Positions 49,493 through 59,093 of a DNA stretch of 64,000 nt are shown here, in pieces. Each line of letters begins with the position of its first letter. The first letter of the stretch is position 1. The stretch is from NCBI GenBank assembly GCA_020632995.1, contig JACKEN010000001.1:1210001-1274000 (forward strand), in the 5' to 3' direction. The notes beneath the pieces were generated by a model. It did no database searches and was not told where the DNA came from. It saw nothing but the letters and a program-made list of their open reading frames with translations. Position numbers and translations under genes: made by a program. The DNA comes from Deltaproteobacteria bacterium (lineage in GTDB: Bacteria > Myxococcota > Kuafuiibacteriia > Kuafuiibacteriales > Kuafuiibacteriaceae).

Positions 49493-50572
49493 ATGAGCGG
49501 CCAGCTGGACATCATCGGGCTCACCGCGGACGAGGTGGAGGCCGAGGCGCGCCGGAGCGTGGCCTCGGGCGCGGGCCTGGCGAAGACCCTCTACAAGGAC
49601 GCGGTGCTCCGGGCGCGCTTCGAGCCCGAGGCCCACGGCCTCTCGGCCCGGTCCGCCGAGGCCTGGCGGGCCCGCTTCCGGCTCGTGCTCCCCGCCGTGG
49701 TGCGGACGGTGGGCGAGGAGTCGCTCATGGGCGACGACACAGTGAAGGCGGTCTTGGCGTTCCAGGATGGCCTCGAGGTGGAGTGCGTCCGCATCCCCAT
49801 GGGCCAGGGCCGCTACACCCTCTGTGTGTCGAGCCAGGTCGGTTGCAAGATGGGTTGCGGATTCTGCGAGACCGCCAAGATGGGCTTCATCCGCAACCTC
49901 AGCGCGGCGGAGATCGTGGCCCAGCTGGTGGTGGCCCGGGCGGTCCTCGGCTGGGAGATCCGGAACATCGTCTTCATGGGGATGGGCGAGCCGCTCGACA
50001 ACCCGGAGGGCGTCCTGCAGGCCCTGCGCGTCATGCACGACCGCTTCGGCCTCTCGTACGGTCAACCCAGGTTGACGATCTGCACCTCGGGCCGCGTCGA
50101 TGGGCTGAAGCGCCTGGCCGAGCTCGGCTTCAAGCGGATGGACCTCTCGATCAGCCTGAACGCGGCCTTCGATCACAAGCGCGACGTGCTCATGCCGGTG
50201 AACCGGAAGTACCCGCTGGCCGAGCTCCAGCAGGCGCTGATCGAGCACCCCCGGCGCGAGAAGTTCATCTACGCCATCAACTACTGCCTGCTCCCCGGCT
50301 TCAACGACGCGCCGGAGGACGCCAGGGCGGTGGCCGAGTTCGTGGCCCCGCTCGGCCGCGCGGTGGTGAACGTCATCCCCTACAACCCGGGCACCCAGCC
50401 CCTCACGCGGGCCCCGACCGAGGACGAGGTGGTGGGCTTCCTCGATCAGCTGCGCGAGCACGGCGTGCTCGTCCAGCGCCGCGTCACCAAGGGGCGCAGC
50501 GTGATGGCGGCGTGCGGGCAGCTGGGGAACCTGGAGCTGAGGCGCCACCGCTCGCTGCCGGTGGCGCCGTAG
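49493..50572 (+). CDS. rlmN: 23S rRNA (adenine-C2)-methyltransferase, RlmN family
   Basis: 359 residues. Radical SAM cluster motif VGCKMGCGFCETAKMGF (Cys118, 122, 125), GMGEPLDNPEGVLQALRVM, LTICTSGRVDGLKRLAELGF, LSISLNAAFDHKRDVLMPVN and the C-terminal catalytic Cys in SVMAACGQLGNL. It modifies A2503 of 23S rRNA (and A37 of some tRNAs) at C2, tuning translation fidelity. A housekeeping assignment is preferred over the resistance enzyme Cfr because the sequence follows the RlmN pattern and there is no mobile context. Confidence 0.85.
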   Translation: MSGQLDIIGLTADEVEAEARRSVASGAGLAKTLYKDAVLRARFEPEAHGLSARSAEAWRARFRLVLPAVVRTVGEESLMGDDTVKAVLAFQDGLEVECVRIPMGQGRYTLCVSSQVGCKMGCGFCETAKMGFIRNLSAAEIVAQLVVARAVLGWEIRNIVFMGMGEPLDNPEGVLQALRVMHDRFGLSYGQPRLTICTSGRVDGLKRLAELGFKRMDLSISLNAAFDHKRDVLMPVNRKYPLAELQQALIEHPRREKFIYAINYCLLPGFNDAPEDARAVAEFVAPLGRAVVNVIPYNPGTQPLTRAPTEDEVVGFLDQLREHGVLVQRRVTKGRSVMAACGQLGNLELRRHRSLPVAP

Positions 50573-50582
50573 GCGGGCGAGG

Positions 50583-52190
50583 CTAGAAGCGCATCTGGGC
50601 TTCGAGGCGGAGCTCCCGACGCCTGGTGGCGTCGTTGTCTGCGCTGAAGCTCTCGGTGTAGCTGTCGGTGTAGAGCAGGGTCAGCAGGCCCTGGTTGCGC
50701 CACACGTAGCCGGTGAGGGCCACCCGCCACTGGAACTGGTCGGTGAGCCGCGACAGGTCGGACGGGATGGGGTTCGGCAGGTCGGCCACGTTCTGGAAGT
50801 CGGAGGCGGTGAAGCCGCCGACGTCGGCCGACAGGTACAGGAGCTTGTCGATGATCAGGAAGCCGATGAGCAGGTTCCCCGCCACCTGGTTGGTCTTGAA
50901 GTTGATCTCCCGCTTGTAGTTGGCCTCGAGGGAGGCGAGCAGGCGCCCCCAACGGAACAGCACCGACAGGTTGGCCCACGGGTAGCGCTCGAACTCACGC
51001 TGGTCGTACCGGCCGCCCAGGTAGACGGTGAGGGCGCGGGACGCGGTGGTGTAGAGGAACCGGGTGTCCCAGCGGTCGAAGCGCCCGAACACGTACAGGG
51101 CCAGCTGGGCGCCGATGCCCCAGGTGTAGTTCCGCTCGGCGGTGTTGAAGAAGCGGCCGCCGATGTTGCCGTTGAAGCGGCCGGAGCCGCCGGCGGCGAA
51201 CACCCGGTAGTCGAGCAGGCCGGGGACGAGGGGGCCGCCGACCTCGGCCGCGGCGCCGTTGCCCTGCTCGAACGCGTTGGTGAGGTAGTAGGCGCCGTCC
51301 AGCATCGGGTTCTTCGACACCGAGAGCACCGGCAGGTTCGAGAGGCTCCCGCCGCCGGAGTTGATGTTCACGTAGTGGCCGCCGCCGAGGGGCATGTTGA
51401 AGAACGCGAACGTCAGGCGGGGGTTGGCCTCGGCCCGGATGCTGATGAGGAAGAAGGAGTCCTGGATGTACGGGATGGGGCCGAAGGCCCGCAGCTGCAG
51501 CCGGTTCACCCGGGTGTCCCAGGGCTGCTCGAGCACCTCGCCCGCCTCGAGCTCGTCGGGGTTGTTCTCGGCCGCGAAGTTGTAGCTGACCTGGGCGTGG
51601 ACGGCCACGCTGAAGCGGAGGCCCGGGGTGCCGCGGCAGACCGACACGTTGGGGTCGAAGCGGCAGCCGAAGTCCGCGCAGTCGATCGCGCCGTCGCCGT
51701 CGTTGTCGAAGCCGTCGGAGCACACGAAGTCGTTGCGCTCGCCGTCGGCGTCGCTGCCGGTGCCGAGGAGATCCTCGACCGACTGCCCCTCGCCGAGGAC
51801 GGGCAGCTCACCGCTGCTCGTCGCACCGTCGGCGGGGCCGGTGCCGGGAGCGGGGGTCGCGCCGGTGCCGGTGAGGGGGCCCTGCCAGGAGCCCTGGCAC
51901 GCGGTGATGCCGGGGCCGTTGCAGTCCACGTCCTCGCAGTCCACCGCGCCGTCGCCGTCGTTGTCGATCCAGTCCGAGCACAGGACGTTGTTGTTCTCGA
52001 GGCCGCCGGCGGTCTTGCAGACCGGGTCGTCGTAGCAGTCCGCGTCCGCGCAGTCGGTGACGGTGTCGCCGTCCTCGTCGATGCGGTCGGAGCAGTTGGT
52101 CTCCTTCTCGGGCTGCTGGGCCCAGGCGGAGGGGACGAAGCACAGCCCGAGGGCGATACCCAGGGCGGGGGCAAGGATCTTCGCGTTCAT
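50583..52190 (-). CDS. Outer-membrane beta-barrel protein with Cys/Asp repeat N-terminus
   Basis: 535 residues from ATG 52190. MNAKILAPALGIALGLCFVP followed by SAWAQ is a cleavable signal peptide. Three Cys-bridged calcium-loop units follow (CSDRIDEDGDTVTDCADADC, CSDWIDNDGDGAVDCEDVDC, CSDGFDNDGDGAIDCADFGC). The C-terminal 330 residues alternate aromatic and polar residues in long beta strands, ending RRELRLEAQMRF with a terminal Phe as outer-membrane proteins have. It looks like a barrel with a calcium-stabilised external or periplasmic neck. It follows the related Cys-rich gene by 7 bp. Confidence 0.8.
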   Translation of the reverse strand: MNAKILAPALGIALGLCFVPSAWAQQPEKETNCSDRIDEDGDTVTDCADADCYDDPVCKTAGGLENNNVLCSDWIDNDGDGAVDCEDVDCNGPGITACQGSWQGPLTGTGATPAPGTGPADGATSSGELPVLGEGQSVEDLLGTGSDADGERNDFVCSDGFDNDGDGAIDCADFGCRFDPNVSVCRGTPGLRFSVAVHAQVSYNFAAENNPDELEAGEVLEQPWDTRVNRLQLRAFGPIPYIQDSFFLISIRAEANPRLTFAFFNMPLGGGHYVNINSGGGSLSNLPVLSVSKNPMLDGAYYLTNAFEQGNGAAAEVGGPLVPGLLDYRVFAAGGSGRFNGNIGGRFFNTAERNYTWGIGAQLALYVFGRFDRWDTRFLYTTASRALTVYLGGRYDQREFERYPWANLSVLFRWGRLLASLEANYKREINFKTNQVAGNLLIGFLIIDKLLYLSADVGGFTASDFQNVADLPNPIPSDLSRLTDQFQWRVALTGYVWRNQGLLTLLYTDSYTESFSADNDATRRRELRLEAQMRF

Positions 52191-52197
52191 TGGTCGT

Positions 52198-53534
52198 TCA
52201 CTCACACTTCAGCCCCGCGGGGCAGCACACCTTCTGGTTGGCGCAGACCGTGACCAGAGGGTCCCAGCCGCAGTCGAAGTCCTGGCAGTCCGTGAAGCCG
52301 TCGAGGTCGTTGTCGACCCTGTCGCTGCAGCGCGCGTTGGCCTCTTCGGCGGTGATGGCGGCGCTCTCCTGGCAGGCCCGGAGGGTCTGGAGGTCGCGCC
52401 CTGGTCGGGGTTGCTGCAGGAGAAGTCGGCGCAGTCGGTGTACCCGTTGTTGTCGTTGTCGATCCCGTCCGAGCACTTCTCGAACGAGTTCTCCGCGAAC
52501 TGGGCGCAGTAGGTCACCGCCTCCTGGTTCGAGCCGTCGGCGGCCAGGCGGCTGCATGAGAAGTCACCGCAGTCGGTGTACCCGTTGCCGTCGTTGTCGA
52601 CGCCATCGGAGCACTTGTCCTTGGTGTTCTCGGCCAGGCCAGCGCAGTAGTCCACCGTCTCCTGGTTGGTGCCGTCCCGGTTGAGCCGGCTGCACGAGAA
52701 GTCGCCGCAGTCCGTGAACCCGTTGTTGTCGTTGTCGCGGCCGTCGGAGCACTTCGTGACGGTGTCCTCCGGCTCGCCGGTGGCGGCACACGCCTGCGTT
52801 GCGTCGCAGTCGAAGTCGCGGCAGTCGGTGTAGCCGTCGCCGTCGTTGTCCTTGCCGTCGGTGCAGAGCTCCTCGGTGTTCTCGGGCACCGCACAGGAGG
52901 GCTGGCCCAGGCAGCTGGGGTCGGCGCAGTCGGTCAGGCCGTTGCCGTTGTCATCGATCTCGTTGCCGCAGTCCAGCTCGCGGCAGAGGGCCACGTTGGG
53001 GTCGGTGGGGGCGCAGTCCGGGTCCGCGCAATCGGTCCTGCCGTCCTGATCGTTGTCCCAACCGTCGTCGCAGAGGCCGACCTCGTCGGTCTCGCACACC
53101 ACCACGAACTTGCCGCGGGAGCAGCCGAAGTCGAGGCAGTCCGCGTACCCGTTGCCGTCGTCGTCGATGCCGTTGGAGCACAGCGCGTTCGAGAACTCGC
53201 GCAGGCAGCAGGTCTCGGCGATGCCCTGGCACTTCCTGTCGCCGCAGTCGTACTGCCCGTTGTCGTCGTTGTCGATCTGGTCGGTGCAGAGCGCGAAGGT
53301 GTCTTCGGTCTGGAGGAAGGTCGGGTCCACCGGGGTGACCTGACCGCACCAGCCGTTGGCCCCCGCGATGCAGTCCGGATCCTGGCAGTCCACCAGGCCG
53401 TCGCGATCGTTGTCGATGTAGTCCTGGCAGGACAGCTCGTCGTTCTCGTAGCCGTAGATCGGCTCGAGCGGCTTGATGTACTCGCACCCCGCCGCGAAGG
53501 CAGACAGGGCGAGGATGCTGATGGCGCGCTTCAT
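52198..53534 (-). CDS. Cys-rich calcium-loop repeat lipoprotein (one frameshift)
   Basis: Starts MKRAISILALSAFAAGCEYI (lipobox AAGC). About ten units of the form C-x-D-x-x-D-N-D-x-N/D-G-x-x-D-C-x-D-x-x-C follow, for example CSDGIDNDNNGYTDCADFSC and CTDGKDNDGDGYTDCRDFDC. One shift near 52400 separates the last units, which end CANQKVCCPAGLKCE. Each unit resembles a thrombospondin type-3 calcium loop closed by a disulfide. It is probably a rigid surface rod needing calcium (inference). It precedes the beta-barrel protein carrying the same units, suggesting the two work together. Confidence 0.82.
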
Positions 53535-53538
53535 GCGG

Positions 53539-54483
53539 TCACTTCCTCAGGCAGCTGGCCTGCCCCGCGCCGTAGCGGCGCTCGAAATCGACGTAGACCA
53601 CGCAGGCCCCCGGCTTGCGCTCGCCCTCCCAGCTTCCCCTCCGCGTCCATCGCGGTGAGCCGGTCCGTGATGCGCTTCGCGATGGCCTCGTCCTTGACGC
53701 CTCGGAACCAGCCGAGCTGCGAGAAGTCGGAGACGATCTGGGTGAGCTGGCTCTTCGGGAGCTGGGCCACCACGTCGGCCATCTCGGTGTCGTTGCGCAG
53801 GGTCTCGACCGCGGCCTCGATGACCTCGGGGCTCACCACCCGCTCCATCGCGCAGACGTCCTGGCACTCGTCGTAGCTGTTCTCGTGCAGCCACTTGGCG
53901 GAGTGCCCATCTACTGAAGAGACCAGGCGGTTGTAGGTCTTGCCGTTGTAGCCGCCCCCTCGGACACCGAGTGGAGCGAGGTGAGGACGTAGGCGGGGAC
54001 GCCGTGGGCCCACATGCCGCGCTTCTCCTCGATCGCCTTCTTCTGGGCCTCGATGTAGCGCGCGTCGGCCGGGTTCTCGTCGACGCTCATCGCGTGCGCG
54101 AAGCCCCGCCGGACCTGATCGATCGCGAGGTCGGGGCAGAACATCAGGGCGCGGCCGTAGGTGTCGGTCTTGAAGTCGGTGGTGCAGTGCCAGATCCCGC
54201 GGCGCGCGTTGAGGGTGGCCATCTTGGCGATGACGTAGAGCTCGTGGGCGGTCCAGCCGTCCCAATGGTGCACCGGGCCGTAGCTCTCGAGGGTGTTGAA
54301 GCCGGCGAGGCGGGTCTTCAGGCCGGTGTTGGCGCCTCCGAGCACGCGGAAGCTGTCTCCGTCGTTGAAGAACACCGGGGTTGGGATCCCGTTGATGAAG
54401 ACCTTCGTCGGGACGTCGACCGCGTGGGCGACGCTGGGCACGGCGAGGAGGGCGAGGGCGATGGAGGGTATGACGCGGCGCAT
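53539..54483 (-). CDS. Secreted thermonuclease-like (SNase) protein, two frameshifts
   Basis: Starts MRRVIPSIALALLAVPSVAH followed by AVDVP, a signal peptide. The SNase fold is marked by NDGDSFRVLGG, KTRLAGFNTLESYGP (catalytic Arg and Glu region), TYGRALMFCP (second Arg), RRGFAHAM and KRGMWAHG. One shift near 53950 opens a further 110-residue helical domain (HENSYDECQDVCAMERVVSP), and another near 53640 leads to the end AGQASCLRK, TGA 53541-53539. The extra C-terminal domain with conserved Cys is not part of the standard nuclease. Predicted to act on nucleic acids outside the cell or in the periplasm. Confidence 0.78.
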
Positions 54484-54578
54484 GGGAGGGCGGCGCGATC
54501 CAAGGCCAGGGAATGTAGGCTGTCAAGCGACAGGGTCGTGGAGTCGGGCATGCGTCCAGTGCTAGACACAGACCTCCC

Positions 54579-56777
54579 TTGCTGGACCTCTCAACCCTGA
54601 ACCGCGAGCAGCTGGAGGCCGTCCTCACCACCCAGGGTCCGGTCCTGGTCCTGGCCGGGGCGGGGTCGGGCAAGACCCGGGTGATCACCTTCCGGCTCGC
54701 CTATCTGATCCGCGAGGGGGTCCGGGCCAAGAACATCCTGGCCGTCACATTCACCAACAAGGCCGCGTTCGAGATGCGGGAGCGCGCCAAGGCCCTGGCC
54801 GGCAAGGGGGTGCGCGGGGCGACGATCAGCACCTTCCACGCCCTCGGCTCCCGGATCCTCAGGACCTTCCCCGAGAAGGTCGGCCTGCAGAAGGGGTTCA
54901 CCATCACCGACGGCGGGGAGCAGATCGGCTCCCTGCGCCGCATCCTGCGAAACCTGCGCATCGACGATCGGCGCTTCGACGCGGGGGCGATCATGGCGGT
55001 GATCTCCCAGGCCAAGAACGCGGGCATGGACGCGGCGCGCTTTCGCGCCGCGGGCGGTGACCTCGGCGCGCACCACGTGCCGGGCTTCGACGCCGACAAG
55101 GACTGGGACGAGGAGTATCGGGTCGCCGCGATCGAGGCCTACGACAAGTACGAGGCGATGCTGAAGGCCCAGAACCTGGTGGACTTCGATGACCTCCTGC
55201 TCCTGACCCTGCGGCTCCTCCAGGACGACGCCGAGGTGCGCGGCGCGCTGCAACACAAGTGGCACTACCTGATGATCGACGAGTACCAGGACACCAACGG
55301 CGCGCAGCTCGAGCTGATGCGGGTCCTGGCCGGCGCGAAGCAGAACCTGTGCGCGGTGGGCGACGACGACCAGTCCATCTACGGGTGGCGCGGCGCGGAC
55401 ATCACCAACATCCTCAGCTTCGAGACCCACTTCGAGGGCGCGAAGGTCATCAAGCTCGAGACCAACTACCGCTCCACCGGCAACATCCTCGAGGTGGCCA
55501 ACGCGATCATCGAGAAGAACACCGATCGCTACGGCAAGCGCCTGAGGCCGCACGCGGGGCAGGGCGACCCGGTGAAGCTCGTGGCGATGGAGGACGAGGA
55601 CGCGGAGGCCGAAGAGGTCGCCCGCGCGGTGCTCGGGCTCATCGCCACCAACACGAAGCTCTCGGACATCGCGGTGCTCTACCGCTCGAACGTGCAGAGC
55701 CGGCCGATCGAGCTCGCGTTCCGCACCGCCCAGATCCGCTACCGGGTGGTGGGGGGCATGGACCTGTTCGACAAGAAGGAGATCAAGGACGCCCTCGCGT
55801 ACCTGAAGTACCTCAACAACCCCGAGGACGAGCAGGCGCTCCGGCGCATCCTGAACTACCCGCCCCGAGGCATCGGCGACACCACCATCAAGAAGATCGA
55901 TGACTGGGCGCGTCAACGCCACATGCCCTTCGGCGACGCGCTCAAGCACGTGGGCGACGTCCCCGGGATCCCGGACAAGGCCGAGGACGCGGTGCTCGCC
56001 TTCCTCGAGCTGATCACCCAGCACCGAAAGTTCCTGAAGCGCCAGAAGGCGAGCACGGTGGCCAAGAAGCTGATCACCGAGGTCGGGCTCGAGGCCGCGG
56101 TGTTCGCGAGCACCGACAACGCCTCCGGGGCGGCGCGCAAGGTCGACAACGTGCGCGAGATCGTGCGGCAGATCGAGCGCTACGAGCAGCGGGTCAAGAA
56201 GACGGCCAAGCGCCGGGCCCACGAGGAGGAGCTGGACCGCGCGCTCGACGTGGATGACGAGGCGTCGGACGACGACGACGGCGACGAGCTCGAGCTCGAG
56301 GAGCTGATCGACCCCGAGGCCCACGCCTCGCTCGAGGGGTTCCTGTCGGACCTCTTGCTCTCGGGCTGGGAGGACGGCGAGACCTCCAAGGAGGACCGGG
56401 ACGAGATGCTGGTGCTCTCGACCATCCACGCCTCCAAGGGCCTGGAGTGGCCCCACGTCTTCCTGGTCGGGGTCGAGGAGGAGCTGTTGCCGCACCGGCG
56501 CACCCTGGCCGGGGAGGGCGACGTGGCGGAGGAGCGCAGGCTGGCCTACGTGGCGGTGACCCGGGCCCGGGAGCAGCTCACGGTGAGCTACGCGAAGAGC
56601 CGCACCCGCTACGGGAAGATCGTCCCGACCACGCGTTCCCGCTTCCTGGAGGAGCTGCCCGAGGAGGCGCTGGAGCGCCGCGAGGGGGACATGCGCCCGG
56701 AGCGCACCGAGGAGGAGAAGAAGGCGATCGAGCTCGACTGGCGGGCGAAGATCCGGGCCCAGCTGGGGATCGAGTAG
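54579..56777 (+). CDS. Rep/UvrD/PcrA-type ATP-dependent DNA helicase
   Basis: 732 residues from TTG 54579 (no ATG is available nearby). Superfamily I motifs in order: GAGSGKT, AVTFTNKAAFEMRERA, MIDEYQDTN, GDDDQSIYGWRGAD, LETNYRS, LSTIHASKGLEWPHVFLVG and RRLAYVAVTRAREQL. It unwinds DNA 3' to 5' in repair or replication restart. An acidic stretch (DVDDEASDDDDGDELELEEL, around residue 560) is inserted in domain 2B/2A and is unusual. It has no coupled neighbour. Confidence 0.93.
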   Translation: MLDLSTLNREQLEAVLTTQGPVLVLAGAGSGKTRVITFRLAYLIREGVRAKNILAVTFTNKAAFEMRERAKALAGKGVRGATISTFHALGSRILRTFPEKVGLQKGFTITDGGEQIGSLRRILRNLRIDDRRFDAGAIMAVISQAKNAGMDAARFRAAGGDLGAHHVPGFDADKDWDEEYRVAAIEAYDKYEAMLKAQNLVDFDDLLLLTLRLLQDDAEVRGALQHKWHYLMIDEYQDTNGAQLELMRVLAGAKQNLCAVGDDDQSIYGWRGADITNILSFETHFEGAKVIKLETNYRSTGNILEVANAIIEKNTDRYGKRLRPHAGQGDPVKLVAMEDEDAEAEEVARAVLGLIATNTKLSDIAVLYRSNVQSRPIELAFRTAQIRYRVVGGMDLFDKKEIKDALAYLKYLNNPEDEQALRRILNYPPRGIGDTTIKKIDDWARQRHMPFGDALKHVGDVPGIPDKAEDAVLAFLELITQHRKFLKRQKASTVAKKLITEVGLEAAVFASTDNASGAARKVDNVREIVRQIERYEQRVKKTAKRRAHEEELDRALDVDDEASDDDDGDELELEELIDPEAHASLEGFLSDLLLSGWEDGETSKEDRDEMLVLSTIHASKGLEWPHVFLVGVEEELLPHRRTLAGEGDVAEERRLAYVAVTRAREQLTVSYAKSRTRYGKIVPTTRSRFLEELPEEALERREGDMRPERTEEEKKAIELDWRAKIRAQLGIE

Positions 56778-56794
56778 GCGTATGATGGCCCGCC

Positions 56795-57757
56795 ATGGGA
56801 GCACTGACCGGACGCGTTGCGTTGGTGGCCGGGGCCACTCGGGGGGCCGGTCGCGGCATCGCGGTGGCCCTGGGTGAGGCGGGGGCCACCGTCTACTGCA
56901 CCGGCCGCACCTCCGAGGTCGATGCGCGGCCCGAGGCGCCGGCCTGCGTGTCGCCCTTCGAGCTGAAGCACCGGCCCGAGACGATCGAGGAGACCGCCCG
57001 CATGGTGGCGGCGGCCGGGGGCCGCGGGATCCCGGTGCAGGCCGATCACTCCGATCCCGAGGTGGTGGCCGCGCTGGCCGAGCGCATCGACGCCGAGGCG
57101 GGCGGGCTGGACATCCTGGTGAACGACATCTGGGGCGGCGAGACCCTGGCCGAGTGGGGCACCCCGGCCTGGAAGGTCGACGTCGACAAGGGCAGGGCGA
57201 TGTTCGAGGGCGCGGTGATGACGCACATCATCACCGCGCGGCACATGATCCCCTCCTGCTCAAGCGGCAAGGTGGCTTGCTGGTGGAGATCACCGACGGC
57301 GACGCCTTGTACTACCGGGGCACCCTGTTCTACGACCTCGTGAAGACCACCGTGATCCGGCTCGCCTTCGCGTTCGCGGAGGAGCTGCGGGACAAGGGCG
57401 TCACCTCCGTGGCGGTCACTCCGGGGTTCCTGCGCTCGGAGGCGATGCTGGAGCACATGGGAACCACCGAGGACGCCTGGCAGGACGGCGCGGCGGGCGA
57501 CCCGCACTTCATGTTCAGCGAGACCCCGCGCTACGTGGGGCGGGGCATCGCGGCCCTCGCGGCGGACCCGGAGCGCCTCGGCCTCAGCGGGCAGGTGCTC
57601 AGCTCCTGGGCCCTGGCCGACCGCTACGCGGTCACCGACCTCGACGGCAGCACGCCCACTGGGGTCGGCACGCGGCCGAGGAGGACTTCGGCCGCGACCA
57701 GCGCGCGGGCCACCGGCGCTTCCTCGCCGGGTTCGTGGGGTGCCGTCGGCCGAGTAG
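56795..57757 (+). CDS. Short-chain dehydrogenase/reductase (two frameshifts)
   Basis: Starts MGALTGRVALVAGATRGAGR, with the GATRGAGRG dinucleotide-binding turn. The middle has LDILVNDIWGGETLAEWGTP. One shift near 57255 leads to LLLKRQGGLLVEITDGDALY, where the usual catalytic Ser is missing (EITDG), and LFYDLVKTT gives the YxxxK pair. A second shift near 57655 leads to HWGRHAAEEDFGRDQRAGHR. The end is set at the TAG 57755-57757; if the frame is read otherwise it would run to 57840. Substrate unknown. Confidence 0.75.
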
Positions 57758-57762
57758 CCGCT

Positions 57763-57778
57763 TGTCGGTATATCGACA
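57763..57778. promoter_or_regulatory. Operator candidate upstream of the MFS exporter
   Basis: TGTCG-GTATAT-CGACA, perfect 5-bp arms around an AT-rich core, lies 58 bp before the MFS start. The central TATAT is notable in so G+C-rich a region. This is a plausible site for a local repressor, although no regulator gene is adjacent. Confidence 0.4.
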
Positions 57779-57836
57779 GAACGGTCGACGAGGCGGCAGG
57801 CAAACACCATGGTGTGTGCCGAGAGGATGACGCACC

Positions 57837-59093
57837 ATGAGCACGAGCACGGCAGAGGCCACCCTGAACCCCGAGCCCCCTGAGATGTCCGCCGACGGCT
57901 ACCGCGCGGTCCTGAGCCGCCCCCACTTCAGGAACCTCTACCTCGGCGAGGTGGTGAGCCTGCTCGGCGACTGGTTCAACACCGTCGCGGTCTACACGCT
58001 GGTGCAGGCGGCCACCGATCGCGCCGCCGCGGTCTCGGCGGTGCTGGTTGTCCGGACCCTGCCCACCTTCCTCGTCTCGCCCATCGCGGGGCCCCTGGTG
58101 GACCGCTTCGATCGCCGCACGCTCCTCCTCGTGGCCGACGTGGCCCGCGCGGTGGCGGTGCTCGGGCTCCTCATGGCCTACCGGAGCCAGAGCCTGCCCC
58201 TGGTCTACGCCGCCCTCACCCTCTTGATGGTGTTCACCGGCCTCGCGATCCCGGCCAAGAACGCCACAGTACCCATGGTGGTGGGGCCGGGGCAGCTCTC
58301 GGCCGCCAACGCCCTCGCGGGCGGGAGCTGGTCGGTGATGCTGGCGCTGGGCGCGGCGCTCGGCGGGGTGGTGACCGAGGCCCTCGGTGTGCAAGCCGCC
58401 TTGCTCGTGGACGCCGCGACCTACCTCGTCTCGTTCGCGTTCCTGTCGAGGCTCCCACGCCTGCTCCCCCCGGCCGAGACCGCGGAGTCGAAGGCGCGGG
58501 CGGGCTTCAAGGCCGGCATCGGCTATCTGTGGCGCACCCCGAAGGTCGCCGCGCTGGTGGCGCTGAAGCCGCTGTTGGCCCTCCCGATGGCCGCGGTGGC
58601 CCTCATCCCGCTCTTCGGCAAGGCGTACGGCGGGGCGGCCGCAGCGGCCGGGTTCACCGGCGCCCTGTTCGCGGCGCGTGGCCTCGGCGCCCTCGTGGGC
58701 GCGCTCGGGCCGCGGACCTTCGTGCCCGACAGCGCCGCGGGGCTCCGGCGCGCGGTCGTAGTCGGCTTCCTGACGATGGCGGTCGCCTACCTCGCCGCGT
58801 CCACCGCCGAGTCCTTCGTCGGGGTGGCCCTCGGCTTCGCGGTGGCGGCGATGGGGAGCGGCACGGTCTGGGTGTTCAGCGGGACGCTGCTCCAGCGCGA
58901 GGCGGACGGGGCGTTCCACGGCCGGGTCTTCGCCACCGAGCTGGGGATCATGACCCTGGTGATCTCCGGCACGAGCATGCTCGTCGGCGGGGCGGTGGAC
59001 GCGGGCTTCACCCTGTCCCAGGTGCTGGCGGGGGCCGGCGCCGCCGCCGGGGTGGCGGCGACGCTGGCCGCGGCGGGCAACCTCAGGCGGTGA
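57837..59093 (+). CDS. MFS exporter, 12 helices
   Basis: 418 residues. Starts after a hydrophilic 30-residue tail; FRNLYLGEVVSLLGDWFNTV opens the first helix, and GPLVDRFDRRTLLLVADVAR carries the loop 2-3 motif of major-facilitator exporters of the EntS/MFS_3 type. Twelve hydrophobic segments follow (for example TLLMVFTGLAIPAKNATVPM). Such proteins export siderophores, macrolides or other small molecules. It overlaps the convergent glyoxalase gene by 11 bp. Confidence 0.88.
   Translation: MSTSTAEATLNPEPPEMSADGYRAVLSRPHFRNLYLGEVVSLLGDWFNTVAVYTLVQAATDRAAAVSAVLVVRTLPTFLVSPIAGPLVDRFDRRTLLLVADVARAVAVLGLLMAYRSQSLPLVYAALTLLMVFTGLAIPAKNATVPMVVGPGQLSAANALAGGSWSVMLALGAALGGVVTEALGVQAALLVDAATYLVSFAFLSRLPRLLPPAETAESKARAGFKAGIGYLWRTPKVAALVALKPLLALPMAAVALIPLFGKAYGGAAAAAGFTGALFAARGLGALVGALGPRTFVPDSAAGLRRAVVVGFLTMAVAYLAASTAESFVGVALGFAVAAMGSGTVWVFSGTLLQREADGAFHGRVFATELGIMTLVISGTSMLVGGAVDAGFTLSQVLAGAGAAAGVAATLAAAGNLRR

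Noticed and set aside
49493..50572. Cfr-type antibiotic resistance methyltransferase
   Set aside because: The sequence follows the RlmN pattern, and there are no mobile elements or resistance neighbours.
54591..56804. A 737-codon minus-strand open frame opposite the helicase
   Set aside because: Shadow frame; the plus strand carries all the superfamily I helicase motifs.
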